Source of the DNA: Acidiferrobacteraceae bacterium
GTDB lineage: Bacteria; Pseudomonadota; Gammaproteobacteria; Acidiferrobacterales; Acidiferrobacteraceae
Direction: 5' to 3'
DNA: 7,378 nt
Assembly (NCBI GenBank): GCA_027343725.1
Contig: DAHWKH010000164.1
Span: 1 to 7,378, forward strand
Shown here: piece after piece, positions 1-6,522 of the stretch
How positions within the stretch are numbered: position 1 is the first letter of the stretch
Layout of the letters: every line of letters starts with the position of its first letter
The notes under the pieces: generated by a model
Database searches by the model: none
The model's input: the letters and a program-made list of their open reading frames with translations, nothing else
What the model was told of the DNA's origin: nothing
Program-made: the position numbers and the translations under genes

Positions 1-2
1 GT

Positions 3-506
3 TACCTCGAGGTCGGGACCTTCGGCATGCACGCGGCCTTCAAGGGCGGCTTTTACGGCGTGGGCGCCCCAAGTGTCAGCGATCAGTACACCGACGTCGC
101 CGTCGACAGTGAGTTCTATCACCACTTCGGGCCGGATCTCCTGACCCTGTATGCGACCGACGTCCACGAGTATCAGGACCTCGCCTCGTCGCACGCCACG
201 GGTATCGCGGCAGTCCAACACCAGTACTTGAACGAGGCGCGGCTCACCGGCACCTATCAGTTCGGCCTGCATTACCAGGTGGCGGAGAGCGTTTTCAACA
301 CCAGCGGCACCAACGACGTGCCATGGTATAAAACCGGCGTGAACGGGAGCCCGGCCTCTACCGGTTTCGAGACGCGCCTGACGTATCTGCCCTGGGAAAA
401 CACCCAGTTCTCCCTCCAGTACACGGCCTACACGAAGTTTGACGGCACAAGTGCCGGCGCCTCGAGCAGCAACAGCCTCTACCTGCTCGCCTGGTTCCTC
501 TGGTAG
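3..506 (+). CDS. Outer-membrane beta-barrel protein, C-terminal part (5' truncated)
   Basis: The frame is open from the window edge, so the true start lies upstream; the ATG at 27 is internal, because residues YLEVGTFG precede it in frame. The visible 167 residues are rich in alternating polar and aromatic beta-strand patterns (for example LLTLYATDVHEY, TYQFGLHYQVAE, FETRLTYLP, FSLQYTAYTKF) separated by Gly/Ser/Asn/Thr-rich turns. They end in LYLLAWFLW, an amphipathic last strand with a terminal aromatic residue, which is the signal the BAM complex recognises. No haem motif, plug domain or enzyme motif is visible in this part. Barrels with this type of ending occur among uncharacterised proteins found beside multihaem cytochromes, so a porin-like role in extracellular electron transfer is possible but not shown here. 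The gene ends in TAG and is followed at once by a strong terminator, so it is the last gene of its transcript. Confident as an outer-membrane barrel; substrate unknown. Confidence 0.75.
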   Translation, partial: YLEVGTFGMHAAFKGGFYGVGAPSVSDQYTDVAVDSEFYHHFGPDLLTLYATDVHEYQDLASSHATGIAAVQHQYLNEARLTGTYQFGLHYQVAESVFNTSGTNDVPWYKTGVNGSPASTGFETRLTYLPWENTQFSLQYTAYTKFDGTSAGASSSNSLYLLAWFLW

Positions 507-523
507 GCGGCATCGGCAACACG

Positions 524-550
524 GGGGGGCGCAACGCCCCCCTTTTTTTT
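524..550 (+). terminator. Rho-independent terminator of the outer-membrane protein gene
   Basis: An 8-bp perfect stem (GGGGGGCG at 524-531 paired with CGCCCCCC at 535-542) closes a 3-base CAA loop and is followed directly by eight T residues (543-550). It lies 18 bases after the TAG of the barrel gene. The U-tract is on the plus strand only. On the minus strand the hairpin is preceded by A residues, so it may stop converging transcripts only weakly; the minus-strand gene ending at 570 shows no separate terminator. Confidence 0.93.
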
Positions 551-569
551 GTCTTGTCGACCGCGTGCC

Positions 570-1994
570 TCAAGGCGCCTGCCCCCGGGTCGCGCCCGCG
601 GGCACGGTCTCCCACTGCACGGCGTAACGACTGCCGTTCTGATCCAGGAAGTGCTCCAGCTCGCGCAGATCGCGCGCCGGCGGCAGCGAATGGCGCGGCC
701 CCAGGCGCCGCCAGAGGGCATCGGCATAACGCGCGAAGATCGCGAAATCGCGCGGATAGATGCCGGCATCGGCACCCGCGAGATCGGCACTGCGGCCATC
801 CGGGAGGGCGCGCCAGCCGGTACTCGACTCCCATCCGATGGATTCGGTGCCGTGGGAGAACAACAGGATATCGACCACATCGAACGGCGTGCGCGCGCGC
901 AGATAGTCCTTCAGGGCGCGCGCCGAGTAGCTGTCGTTGAACAGCGTCCAGAAGGGCACGGCACCCGCGCGCAAGGCCCAGGAGGGCTCCATCAGGATAA
1001 AGGTTTCCGCGAGCAGGATCTTGTGAGCGCGCGCCTTGCGCGCGTAAGCCTCCTCGTAGAAATCGGCAACGAGCGGGCTCAAGTCCTGCGGTTGGCGAAA
1101 ACGCAGTTCCCGCAGGGACACGGACTGCGCGCGCGCAAGCCGCTCGAGATCGGCGCGCAGGGCCGGCTCGAAGCCCCATTCAGCCTCCGGCCGGCGCCCA
1201 TCGGCGGCCGGCGGGTCCCACGAGCGGTGCGGCGAGCCGTAACGTTCGAGGTAGCGGCGCACGCGCGGCCCGCCCGAGCGGTATTCCTCGACACTCGCCC
1301 CGCCTGGGGCCCCGAATTGAAAGACGTGGCGCTCGCCGGCCAGCGTGACGGGCCATGACAGCTCGCAATTCAGGATCACAAGGCTCGCGCCGCGACCGAG
1401 GCGGCTCGTGAGAAAGCGCGCGTAGGCCGCCGGGAGGCGGCGCCATTTCACGCGGAAATAGGCCATTTTGTGGATCATGAGGCGATCCTGATTCGGGTCG
1501 TGCATGTGGTGGAGTTCGATCTCGGGGTTGGCGGCGAGCAAGGGTCGGGCGACGCCCTGGCCCCACGCCATCTCCGCGCGCGGCTCATCGACTGGCACGC
1601 CCGAGCGGCGCACGGGGATGAGGACAGTCTGCGGCAGCCACGGAATCCCCAAGGCCGCGCACAGATGCACGGCGGCGCCGTTGGAGGACCCGATCATGAC
1701 CGCGGGGTACGCGCGCTTCGGATATTGGGCGACGACCCATTCGGCCACCCTCTCCATCTCCACCGTGGCGAGCCGCTCCGGCGGCAGCGCCTCCCTCCAG
1801 CCGCTTGTGATATAGGCGCGTTCGCGCACGCGCTGGGGCAGGCGATTGAGCCCCGCGAGCAGCGGTTTGAGCAAGGGCGTCCAGCGCTTGGGCAGCACAC
1901 CCAAGAGGGAAAAGGGTTCGCCGCGCAAGGCCGCAGCCGTCGCGCGCACCATCGCCGCCGCGGAGTCGAAATTGGCGATCAAGGGCGCTCTCAT
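570..1994 (-). CDS. Uncharacterised 474-residue protein coupled to an alpha/beta hydrolase
   Basis: I do not recognise this protein as a named family. The frame stays open upstream to about 2453, but that extension is antisense-like and overlaps the hydrolase in another frame. The ATG at 1994 overlaps the hydrolase TGA by four bases (ATGA), so this start is preferred; it has only a weak ribosome site of its own, which fits translational coupling. The sequence looks soluble: no signal peptide and no clear membrane segment. Residues 97-106 (PAVMIGSSNG) followed by AAVHLCAALG resemble the strand-elbow-helix of alpha/beta hydrolases, with Ser104 in a G-x-S-x-G context. A His-rich LHHMHDPNQD lies at 161-170, and VVDILLFSHGTES at 373-385 could supply further active-site residues. 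These roles are inference. The second half, from about 280, is alpha-helical and charged. Codon use and GC level match the neighbours, so it is a genuine gene; its product may modify or share the hydrolase's substrate. Confidence 0.85.
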   Translation of the reverse strand: MRAPLIANFDSAAAMVRATAAALRGEPFSLLGVLPKRWTPLLKPLLAGLNRLPQRVRERAYITSGWREALPPERLATVEMERVAEWVVAQYPKRAYPAVMIGSSNGAAVHLCAALGIPWLPQTVLIPVRRSGVPVDEPRAEMAWGQGVARPLLAANPEIELHHMHDPNQDRLMIHKMAYFRVKWRRLPAAYARFLTSRLGRGASLVILNCELSWPVTLAGERHVFQFGAPGGASVEEYRSGGPRVRRYLERYGSPHRSWDPPAADGRRPEAEWGFEPALRADLERLARAQSVSLRELRFRQPQDLSPLVADFYEEAYARKARAHKILLAETFILMEPSWALRAGAVPFWTLFNDSYSARALKDYLRARTPFDVVDILLFSHGTESIGWESSTGWRALPDGRSADLAGADAGIYPRDFAIFARYADALWRRLGPRHSLPPARDLRELEHFLDQNGSRYAVQWETVPAGATRGQAP

Positions 1995-2812
1995 GCGGAA
2001 AGCCCGAGAAACGCCGCGATCGCGCCCATCATCCGGTAGGGTGCGGTGTAATGCACGGCGTGGCCGCCGGCAATGACCGTGAGGCGCGCATCGGGCAGCA
2101 GGTCGCGCGCGCGCTCGGCCCAGACCTCGGGCATCAAGGGGTCCTTGTCGCCGCGCACGAGGAGCGTCGGGGCGGTGATCGCCGGGAGTTTGTCCTCGAC
2201 ACGGTCGGCGAGCGCAAAGCGCGCGACCTTGAGGGCACGCATCAAACCGGCGCGCCGATAATCGCGTATCGTCAGCCGCCCGAGGCTCGGCGCCTCGTAG
2301 GGGGTATTCCGTACAAGCCGTATGAGTTGCGCGCGCGCACTGCGCGCCTCGGGATCGACCGTCAGGCCCTGCAATACGAGCCGGTCGACACGCCCGGGGT
2401 GACGCAGCGCGAATTCCGCGAGCACCTGGCAACCGAAGGAGTTCCCGACACACTGCGCGCGCACGATTCCGCGCGCATCGAGAAACGCCGCCAAGGCATC
2501 GGCAAGCCCAGCCACGGACAGGGTGTGTGACGCCGCGCTGAAGCCGTAGCCGGGGAGGTCCGGCACATAGACGCGCGCCTTCGGGGCGAGCAGGGCGGCG
2601 AGCGGGTACAGGTAGGCGCCGGCAATGACGAGGCCGTGCACCAACACGATAGGCGGGTTCTCGCGCGCGGGCGCCACGCGATTGGTGGCGGCGAACATCG
2701 CCGTAAAAACCGTCTCGACGCAGACGGGCGCAAGCCCTTCCGGCAGGCCGCGACCGCGGCTTGCGCGCGCATGCTTCAACCCACTCGATGAGCCTGGAAG
2801 GGGGGAGATCAT
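1991..2812 (-). CDS. Alpha/beta-fold hydrolase
   Basis: A 273-residue single-domain enzyme of the alpha/beta hydrolase superfamily (esterase, lipase or C-C hydrolase type). Seen in order: the oxyanion-hole strand IVLVHG (55-60), the PDLPGYGFS loop (84-92), the nucleophile elbow GNSFG with Ser125 (123-127), the acid loop RGDKDPLMP with probable Asp224 (220-228), and catalytic His251 in GGHAVHY (249-255). All three catalytic residues are therefore present. The first 40 or so residues are not hydrophobic enough for a clear signal peptide, so it is probably cytoplasmic. The ATG at 2812 is chosen because AGAGGG lies 7 bases upstream on the minus strand; an open extension further upstream has no such support. 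It is the first gene of a two-gene minus-strand operon and overlaps the start of the next gene by four bases. The substrate cannot be read from sequence; the family also includes haloperoxidase-like and meta-cleavage hydrolases. Confidence 0.92.
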   Translation of the reverse strand: MISPLPGSSSGLKHARASRGRGLPEGLAPVCVETVFTAMFAATNRVAPARENPPIVLVHGLVIAGAYLYPLAALLAPKARVYVPDLPGYGFSAASHTLSVAGLADALAAFLDARGIVRAQCVGNSFGCQVLAEFALRHPGRVDRLVLQGLTVDPEARSARAQLIRLVRNTPYEAPSLGRLTIRDYRRAGLMRALKVARFALADRVEDKLPAITAPTLLVRGDKDPLMPEVWAERARDLLPDARLTVIAGGHAVHYTAPYRMMGAIAAFLGLSA

Positions 2813-2826
2813 AGGCTTACCCTCTG

Positions 2827-2858
2827 CTGCAAGGCCGCGGCGCCTACTCTGCAAGGCC
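2827..2858. repeat. Two 10-bp direct repeats in a divergent intergenic region
   Basis: CTGCAAGGCC occurs at 2827-2836 and again at 2849-2858. The start-to-start distance is 22 bases, about two helical turns. The pair lies 15-46 bases upstream of the hydrolase start and about 125 bases upstream of the dehydrogenase start. Placement and spacing are what a dimeric regulator's tandem site would show, but ten bases in GC-rich DNA can recur by chance. Confidence 0.35.
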
Positions 2859-2981
2859 TGCGCGAGCGAAGGCAATCGCCCGAAAGGCCGCGCGCTCAAG
2901 GCTCCGGCAAACATCCGAAGAGCGAGGCGCCGGCAGGCCTTAGGATGTCGGCATTCGCGGATGGACCGCCGGGAGGCCCTC

Positions 2982-4187
2982 ATGAAAGCCGTCGTTTTTC
3001 ACGGTATTGGTGATATCCGACTCGACAATGTCCCCGAGCCGCGGCTGGAAAAACCCGACGACGCCATCGTCCGGCTGACCGCGAGCGCCATCTGCGGGAC
3101 CGACCTGCATATGGTGCGCGGGACGCTCGAGGATATGCAGCCCGGGACCATCCTCGGCCATGAAGGGGTCGGCGTCGTGGAGGAGGTCGGCTCGGGCGTG
3201 CGCAATCTGCGCCCCGGGGACCGCGTCGTCATCCCCTCCACCATCGCGTGCGGCTATTGTTCCTACTGCCGCGCCGGCTACTACGCGCAATGCGACAACG
3301 CCAATCCCCACGGCAAGCTCGCGGGCACGGCATTCTTCGGTGGACCTAGGGGCTCCGGGCCCTTTCAGGGACTCCAGGCCGAGCGCGCGCGCATCCCGTA
3401 TGCGCAAGTGGGTCCGGTGGTCCTGCCCGAATCGGTGAGCGATGATCAGGCGATCCTGTTGTCGGACATCTTCCCGACCGGCTACTTCGGCGCGAAACTC
3501 GCGGGCATCCGCCCCGGCGAGAGCGTCGCGGTCTTTGGCTGCGGGCCGGTCGGCCAGTTCGTGATCGCGAGCGCCAAGCTGCTCGGCGCCGGCCGCATCT
3601 TTGCGATCGATAAGATCCCCTCGCGCCTCCAGATGGCCCAGCGCCAGGGCGCCGAGATCATCGACTTCAACGCCGAGGACCCGGTGGAGGTGCTGCACGC
3701 GCTGACGGGCGGCATCGGACCCGACTGCGCGATCGACGCGGTCGGCGTCGACGCCGAGGCCGCGGCCTCGGGCCCCGCTCACTCGAATGACGGCCGCCAG
3801 GCGGCGGGCGAGGTCGCGGAGATCGCGCCGCACGCCCACCCCGCGAACGGCAACTGGCATCCGGGGGATGCCCCGAGCCAGGCGCTCGCCTGGGCCATCG
3901 CGGGACTCGCCAAGGCCGGGCGCCTGGCGATCATCGGCGTCTACCCGCCAAGCGACCGGTTCTTCCCGGTCGGACAGGCGATGAACAAGAACATCCGCAT
4001 CGGCACGGGCAACTGCCATCACCGCACCTATCTGCCCACCCTCATCGAAACCGTGCGCTCCGGCGCCGTCGACCCGCGCAAAATCCTCACGCAACAGCGG
4101 CCGCTCGAGAGCGCGCTCGATGCCTACAAGGCCTTCGACAAGCGCGAGGACGGGTGGATGAAGGTGGAGCTGCGGCTCGCGTCCTGA
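2982..4187 (+). CDS. Zinc-dependent dehydrogenase, glutathione-independent formaldehyde dehydrogenase-like
   Basis: A 401-residue medium-chain, zinc-containing NAD(P)-dependent dehydrogenase (COG1063 type) that would oxidise an alcohol or aldehyde in the cytoplasm. Catalytic zinc ligands appear as Cys38 (ICGTDLH), His60 with Glu61 (GHEGVG), and Asp162 in LLSDIFPTGY; Asp at this place is the pattern of Pseudomonas formaldehyde dehydrogenase. The structural zinc site is Cys90-x2-Cys93-x2-Cys96-x7-Cys104. The nucleotide fold shows GCGPVG (186-191) and Asp210 at the end of the next strand, which favours NAD over NADP. The insert at roughly 255-300 before AGRLAIIGVYP is also typical of this subgroup. 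Length is near the family's usual 390-400. The ATG at 2982 has GGAGG at 2972-2976, five bases upstream, and begins MKAVVFHG as close relatives do; the upstream ATG at 2961 adds seven residues without support. Formaldehyde is a reasonable guess; a broader alcohol substrate is equally possible. Confidence 0.93.
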   Translation: MKAVVFHGIGDIRLDNVPEPRLEKPDDAIVRLTASAICGTDLHMVRGTLEDMQPGTILGHEGVGVVEEVGSGVRNLRPGDRVVIPSTIACGYCSYCRAGYYAQCDNANPHGKLAGTAFFGGPRGSGPFQGLQAERARIPYAQVGPVVLPESVSDDQAILLSDIFPTGYFGAKLAGIRPGESVAVFGCGPVGQFVIASAKLLGAGRIFAIDKIPSRLQMAQRQGAEIIDFNAEDPVEVLHALTGGIGPDCAIDAVGVDAEAAASGPAHSNDGRQAAGEVAEIAPHAHPANGNWHPGDAPSQALAWAIAGLAKAGRLAIIGVYPPSDRFFPVGQAMNKNIRIGTGNCHHRTYLPTLIETVRSGAVDPRKILTQQRPLESALDAYKAFDKREDGWMKVELRLAS

Positions 4188-4225
4188 CGCCGCGCCGGCC
4201 GCCCGCGCCCAAAGACACGTTCCGT
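4188..4225. other. Short convergent gap without a recognisable terminator
   Basis: The dehydrogenase and the cytochrome gene converge with only 38 bases between their stop codons. I see GC-rich sequence but no stem followed by a T-run on either strand, so transcripts may overlap or end by Rho. Confidence 0.5.
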
Positions 4226-4828
4226 TTATGGGTGGGACGGCAGGGGCCAGGGGGCGACCTTGACGTGCCGCCACGCGCGCGCGACCGGGGGAGGCAGGCG
4301 GTCCATGTGTTTGAGGAACAGCGCAAGCGTCCAGATCTCGTGGTCGGTCAGGGTCCTTTTCCAGGACGGCATGCCGGTCCATCGGATCCCGTGGGCGATC
4401 TTCCAAAAGATCGCCCCGGGACGACCGCGCTCGACGCCGTGGCTTGCGAATTGCGGCGGCCTGGGGTATTCGCCCCGCGCCAGAGGGGGTGCTGCGGCAT
4501 TGCCGCGCACCGTCCCATGGCAGATGGTGCAATGGGTCGTATAGAGGCGCAGCCCGCGCATCAGGTGGCCCGGCGTCGCGGGGACCGGATCGGGGCCTTT
4601 GGGTGAATCGCGCCGCACGGCGGCCCGCAAAGCCGTGTGCGCCGCCCAGATCTCGAGCGGCAAGGGCTTGCTGTCGGCGTTCACCGGGATCGTCCCGCTG
4701 CGTAACAGGACATAAGCGCCCGCGAGCAACGCGACTAGGGTCGTGAGCACGCCCAGGAAAAACGGCTTCGTGGTCCCCTCCCGAGATGGCGGGCCTAACC
4801 CGCGATCGATCGCACTGGAGAGGATCAT
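4226..4828 (-). CDS. Membrane-anchored monoheme cytochrome c
   Basis: A small electron carrier exposed to the periplasm. Numbering from the ATG at 4828 (200 residues): a hydrophobic segment at 23-43 (FFLGVLTTLVALLAGAYVLL), which is an uncleaved anchor or signal peptide; a haem c site CTICH at 100-104; and the probable axial Met153 in GMPSW. The LYTTHCTICHG and GIRWTGMPSW contexts are those of class I / CBB3-type single-haem domains. The C-terminus ends about 35 residues after the DHEIWTLALFLKHM helix. The start is uncertain. ATG 4828 is the conventional choice but has only GGTGCAGG before it; a GTG at 4885 lies inside a 16-bp palindrome. The best ribosome site, GGGAGGGG at 4775-4782, sits just ahead of an ACG codon at 4771 that would give KPFFLGVLTT as the N-terminus, a compact signal sequence. 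The gene lies 69 bases after the deacetylase stop and could share its transcript. Its electron partner is unknown. Confidence 0.9.
   Translation of the reverse strand: MILSSAIDRGLGPPSREGTTKPFFLGVLTTLVALLAGAYVLLRSGTIPVNADSKPLPLEIWAAHTALRAAVRRDSPKGPDPVPATPGHLMRGLRLYTTHCTICHGTVRGNAAAPPLARGEYPRPPQFASHGVERGRPGAIFWKIAHGIRWTGMPSWKRTLTDHEIWTLALFLKHMDRLPPPVARAWRHVKVAPWPLPSHP
4769..4782 (-). promoter_or_regulatory. Strong ribosome site facing an ACG codon in the cytochrome gene
   Basis: On the minus strand GGGAGGGG (4782-4775) precedes an in-frame ACG (4771-4769), with five bases between GGGAGG and the codon. The following codons, Lys-Pro-Phe-Phe-Leu-Gly, begin a good signal anchor, the usual N-terminus of such cytochromes. 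This is either a rare non-ATG start, an ATG changed to ACG, or a coincidence. Confidence 0.4.
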
Positions 4829-4874
4829 CCTGCACCCGAGGGCGCCGCTTGGGTCTCCGTCCAAAGGTTGAGCG

Positions 4875-4890
4875 CGCCCGTGCACGGGCG
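4875..4890. repeat. Perfect 16-bp GC palindrome after the deacetylase gene
   Basis: CGCCCGTGCACGGGCG is identical to its reverse complement. It starts 8 bases beyond the deacetylase stop codon (minus strand) and precedes the cytochrome gene. As RNA it would form a 6-bp all-GC stem with a TGCA loop. No T-run follows, so it is not a standard terminator; it may be an mRNA-stabilising hairpin or an operator. Confidence 0.5.
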
Positions 4891-4897
4891 ATACCCG

Positions 4898-5845
4898 TCA
4901 ACAGTCGGCGAGCAACTCCGCGACGACCGCGGTCCAGGTCTTTGCGACATGGTCGCGGTGGTAACCGCCGCCGCCCGTCACCAGCACGCGCCCTTGGGCC
5001 GTGTCCGCGGCCACGGCGCACAGGCGGCGCGCGGCATGCCGGTGCGCCGCGGGCGTGAAGGCGAGATGCGTCAGCGGGTCGCCGGCGATGCTGTCGGCGC
5101 CGGCCTGCAACACGATGATCTCGGGGCGGCCCGCGCGCACGAAGGCCTCGATCTCGTCCCACGCCGCCATAAAGCTCCGGTCATCCGCCCCCGGGGGCAA
5201 GGGGACGTTGAGCTTGCAGCCCTGAGCCGCGCCCAGACCCCGCTCCTCGCGGTCACCCGTGCCCGGGTACAAAAACCGCCCGTCCTCGTGAACGTCCGCC
5301 ACGAACACACAGGGATCCGTCGCAAAATCGTAATAGACACCGTCCCCATGGTGGGCATCGATGTCGACGTAGGCGATGCGGCGCAACCCGCGCCGCTTCA
5401 ACGCCTCGATCACGACGCCGATATCGTTGAAGACGCAGAATCCCGCGGCGTGCGTGCGGCGCGCGTGGTGAAGGCCGGCGATCGGCACGAACACCCGTGA
5501 CACCTCCCCCGCCAGCAGCTGATCCGCGCCCGCCAACACCGATCCCACGACATGGGCCGCCGCCTCGAAAATGCCCGCGACAGCGGGCGTGTCGCCGGAA
5601 TCGAGGCAACCGCGGCCGCTCTGCGACTGAACGCGCACCCGCTCGATGTGTTCACGCGTATGAAAAGCGGCAAGATCCGCATCGCTGGCCGCGACCGAGG
5701 GCCGCCACTGCACCTTGCGATCGAGCCCCGCGCGCGCGAACTCGGCCAGAAACGCCGCCAGGCGGTCCGTGCCGAAGGGGTGCCCGGGCCCGAAGCCGTA
5801 TCGCCCGAGCCTCTCGCCCTGATAAACGGCGACCGCAGGCTTCAT
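4898..5845 (-). CDS. Histone-deacetylase-family deacetylase (AcuC/acetylpolyamine amidohydrolase type)
   Basis: A 315-residue zinc-dependent amidohydrolase of the arginase/deacetylase fold. Bacterial members remove acetyl groups from polyamines, small amides or protein lysines. All active-site elements are seen: the N-terminal GHPFGTDR (21-28); the His-His pair His126/His127 in GLHHARRTHAAGFCVFND; zinc ligands Asp163 and His165 in DIDAHHGDG (161-169); the third ligand Asp251 in GADSIAGDP; and Tyr295 in GGGGYH, the transition-state tyrosine of HDAC enzymes. The length matches a single-domain bacterial enzyme and there is no signal peptide, so it is cytoplasmic. The ATG at 5845 overlaps the TGA of the VOC gene by four bases (ATGA), indicating translational coupling. 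No acetyl-CoA synthetase gene is in view, so an AcuC role in acetate metabolism cannot be argued from context. The substrate remains open between acetylpolyamine and acetyl-lysine. Confidence 0.95.
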   Translation of the reverse strand: MKPAVAVYQGERLGRYGFGPGHPFGTDRLAAFLAEFARAGLDRKVQWRPSVAASDADLAAFHTREHIERVRVQSQSGRGCLDSGDTPAVAGIFEAAAHVVGSVLAGADQLLAGEVSRVFVPIAGLHHARRTHAAGFCVFNDIGVVIEALKRRGLRRIAYVDIDAHHGDGVYYDFATDPCVFVADVHEDGRFLYPGTGDREERGLGAAQGCKLNVPLPPGADDRSFMAAWDEIEAFVRAGRPEIIVLQAGADSIAGDPLTHLAFTPAAHRHAARRLCAVAADTAQGRVLVTGGGGYHRDHVAKTWTAVVAELLADC

Positions 5846-6255
5846 ACGCCGGTCCCGCGCGGGGTGCCTGCGATCGCATGTCCTTCGGGGGCGCTCGCGA
5901 TGAACTCGAGCGCGTTACCGTCGGGGTCCCGGCAAAAGATCGCCGCGCGGCCCGAGCGGCTGCGGGAGAAGGGGACCGCGAAACGACCGAGACGGCGCTC
6001 GAGTTCCGCCAGATCCGAGACCGCGAACGCCAGATGGCGGTCACGCCCCGGGGGGCGGGGGGTCTCGGGGGTGTCCGGGGGCATCAAGGCCAGCAGGTGG
6101 AGGTGTTGGCCGGAGGCCAATGCGAACCACGCCCCGGGATATCCCAATTCGGGGCGCTCGCAGGGCGCAAGGCCGAGCACGTCCCGGTAGAACATGAGGG
6201 CGCGCGGCAGATCGCTCACCAGTAGGCTTGCATGCATCAGTCCGCCGACGATCAT
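5842..6255 (-). CDS. VOC (glyoxalase/dioxygenase fold) family protein
   Basis: A 137-residue single-module vicinal-oxygen-chelate protein (glyoxalase I / fosfomycin-resistance / extradiol dioxygenase fold). The paired beta-alpha-beta-beta-beta halves are visible: MHASLLVSDLPRALMFYRDVLG (7-28) with metal-ligand candidate His8; a central strand LHLLAL with His51/His53; the second half RHLAFAVSDL with His74; and DPDGNALEFIA with Glu117. Metal-binding positions are therefore intact, so it is probably an enzyme rather than a binding protein. The ATG at 6255 is chosen for GGAGGGG six bases upstream on the minus strand; the frame runs open to 6360 but has no support there. It is the first gene of the minus-strand cluster and overlaps the deacetylase start by four bases. 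The reaction is not predictable from the fold; detoxification of a reactive aldehyde or an epoxide-like compound is one possibility. Confidence 0.93.
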   Translation of the reverse strand: MIVGGLMHASLLVSDLPRALMFYRDVLGLAPCERPELGYPGAWFALASGQHLHLLALMPPDTPETPRPPGRDRHLAFAVSDLAELERRLGRFAVPFSRSRSGRAAIFCRDPDGNALEFIASAPEGHAIAGTPRGTGV

Positions 6256-6332
6256 GGAAAACCCCTCCGAACGGCGATCACCGGCCGGCTCCGGATCCGA
6301 CAGAACGCGCAGGGCGCCGGCCTTGTACGAGC

Positions 6333-6360
6333 ACTTTAGCGGCTCGCCGAGTGACTGCAA
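6333..6360 (-). promoter_or_regulatory. Possible sigma-70 promoter for the VOC-deacetylase genes
   Basis: Read on the minus strand, TTGCAG (6360-6355) and TAAAGT (6338-6333) are separated by 16 bases. They match the -35 and -10 consensus at three and four of six positions. Transcription would start near 6326, giving a leader of about 70 bases before the ATG at 6255. This is the only AT-leaning spot in the leader, but the match is modest. Confidence 0.3.
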
Positions 6361-6457
6361 AGCCGGGGGGGCACGGGCGCGGGCCTTTGGGGTTCAACGC
6401 GCGCAGGGATCCGTTGGGGCGCGGCCTCGCATCGCTGCCATCGCCGCGCGAGACGGC

Positions 6458-6522
6458 TATCCGGTATTTGTCCAGCAGACGATAGAGGGTCACCGCGAAA
6501 CGCCGCAGGCGCGCGCCGCGAG
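6458..6522 (-). pseudogene. Frameshifted remnant of a Fis-type helix-turn-helix (sigma-54 activator C-terminus)
   Basis: On the minus strand one frame reads LAARACGVSR and then a TGA (6522 to 6490). The next frame, starting inside the same CGGTGA, reads VTLYRLLDKYRI (6493 to 6458). Joined by adding one base, they give the canonical recognition helix-turn-helix of NtrC-like activators, which usually has the form AAxxLGVSRxTLYRxLxKYxI. The same type of join just upstream (DGVSR at about 6530-6516) hints at a second lost base. No ATPase or receiver domain is found upstream; the permease occupies that side. It is therefore a short leftover of a decayed regulator gene, or an assembly error in a piece of one. 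The recognition rests on about 22 residues. Confidence 0.5.

Noticed and set aside
886..902. Run of alternating GC dinucleotides
   Set aside because: It lies inside coding sequence and reflects Arg/Ala codons in GC-rich DNA rather than a repeat element.
549..1358. Plus-strand open frame of 269 codons (also 1470-2039 and 5497-6225)
   Set aside because: Antisense to well-supported minus-strand genes, with repetitive Arg/Gly/Ala composition and no recognisable motifs.
1995..2453. N-terminal extension of the 474-residue protein
   Set aside because: It overlaps the catalytic core of the hydrolase in another frame and reads as Arg/Ala/Pro-rich shadow; the ATGA junction at 1991-1994 gives a better start.
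2911..2948. Inverted repeat ACATCC ... GGATGT upstream of the dehydrogenase
   Set aside because: Six-base arms with a 26-base spacer are expected by chance, and no T-run or promoter boxes support a role.
2625..2981. N-terminal extension of the dehydrogenase
   Set aside because: It overlaps the hydrolase N-terminus antisense and has no family features; MKAVVFHG with GGAGG five bases upstream is the natural start.
2940..5162. A 740-codon open frame on the minus strand
   Set aside because: It runs antisense to the dehydrogenase and out of frame with the cytochrome and deacetylase, both of which have clear motifs. Its protein is low-complexity Arg/Ala/Gly/Asp, typical of shadow frames in GC-rich DNA.
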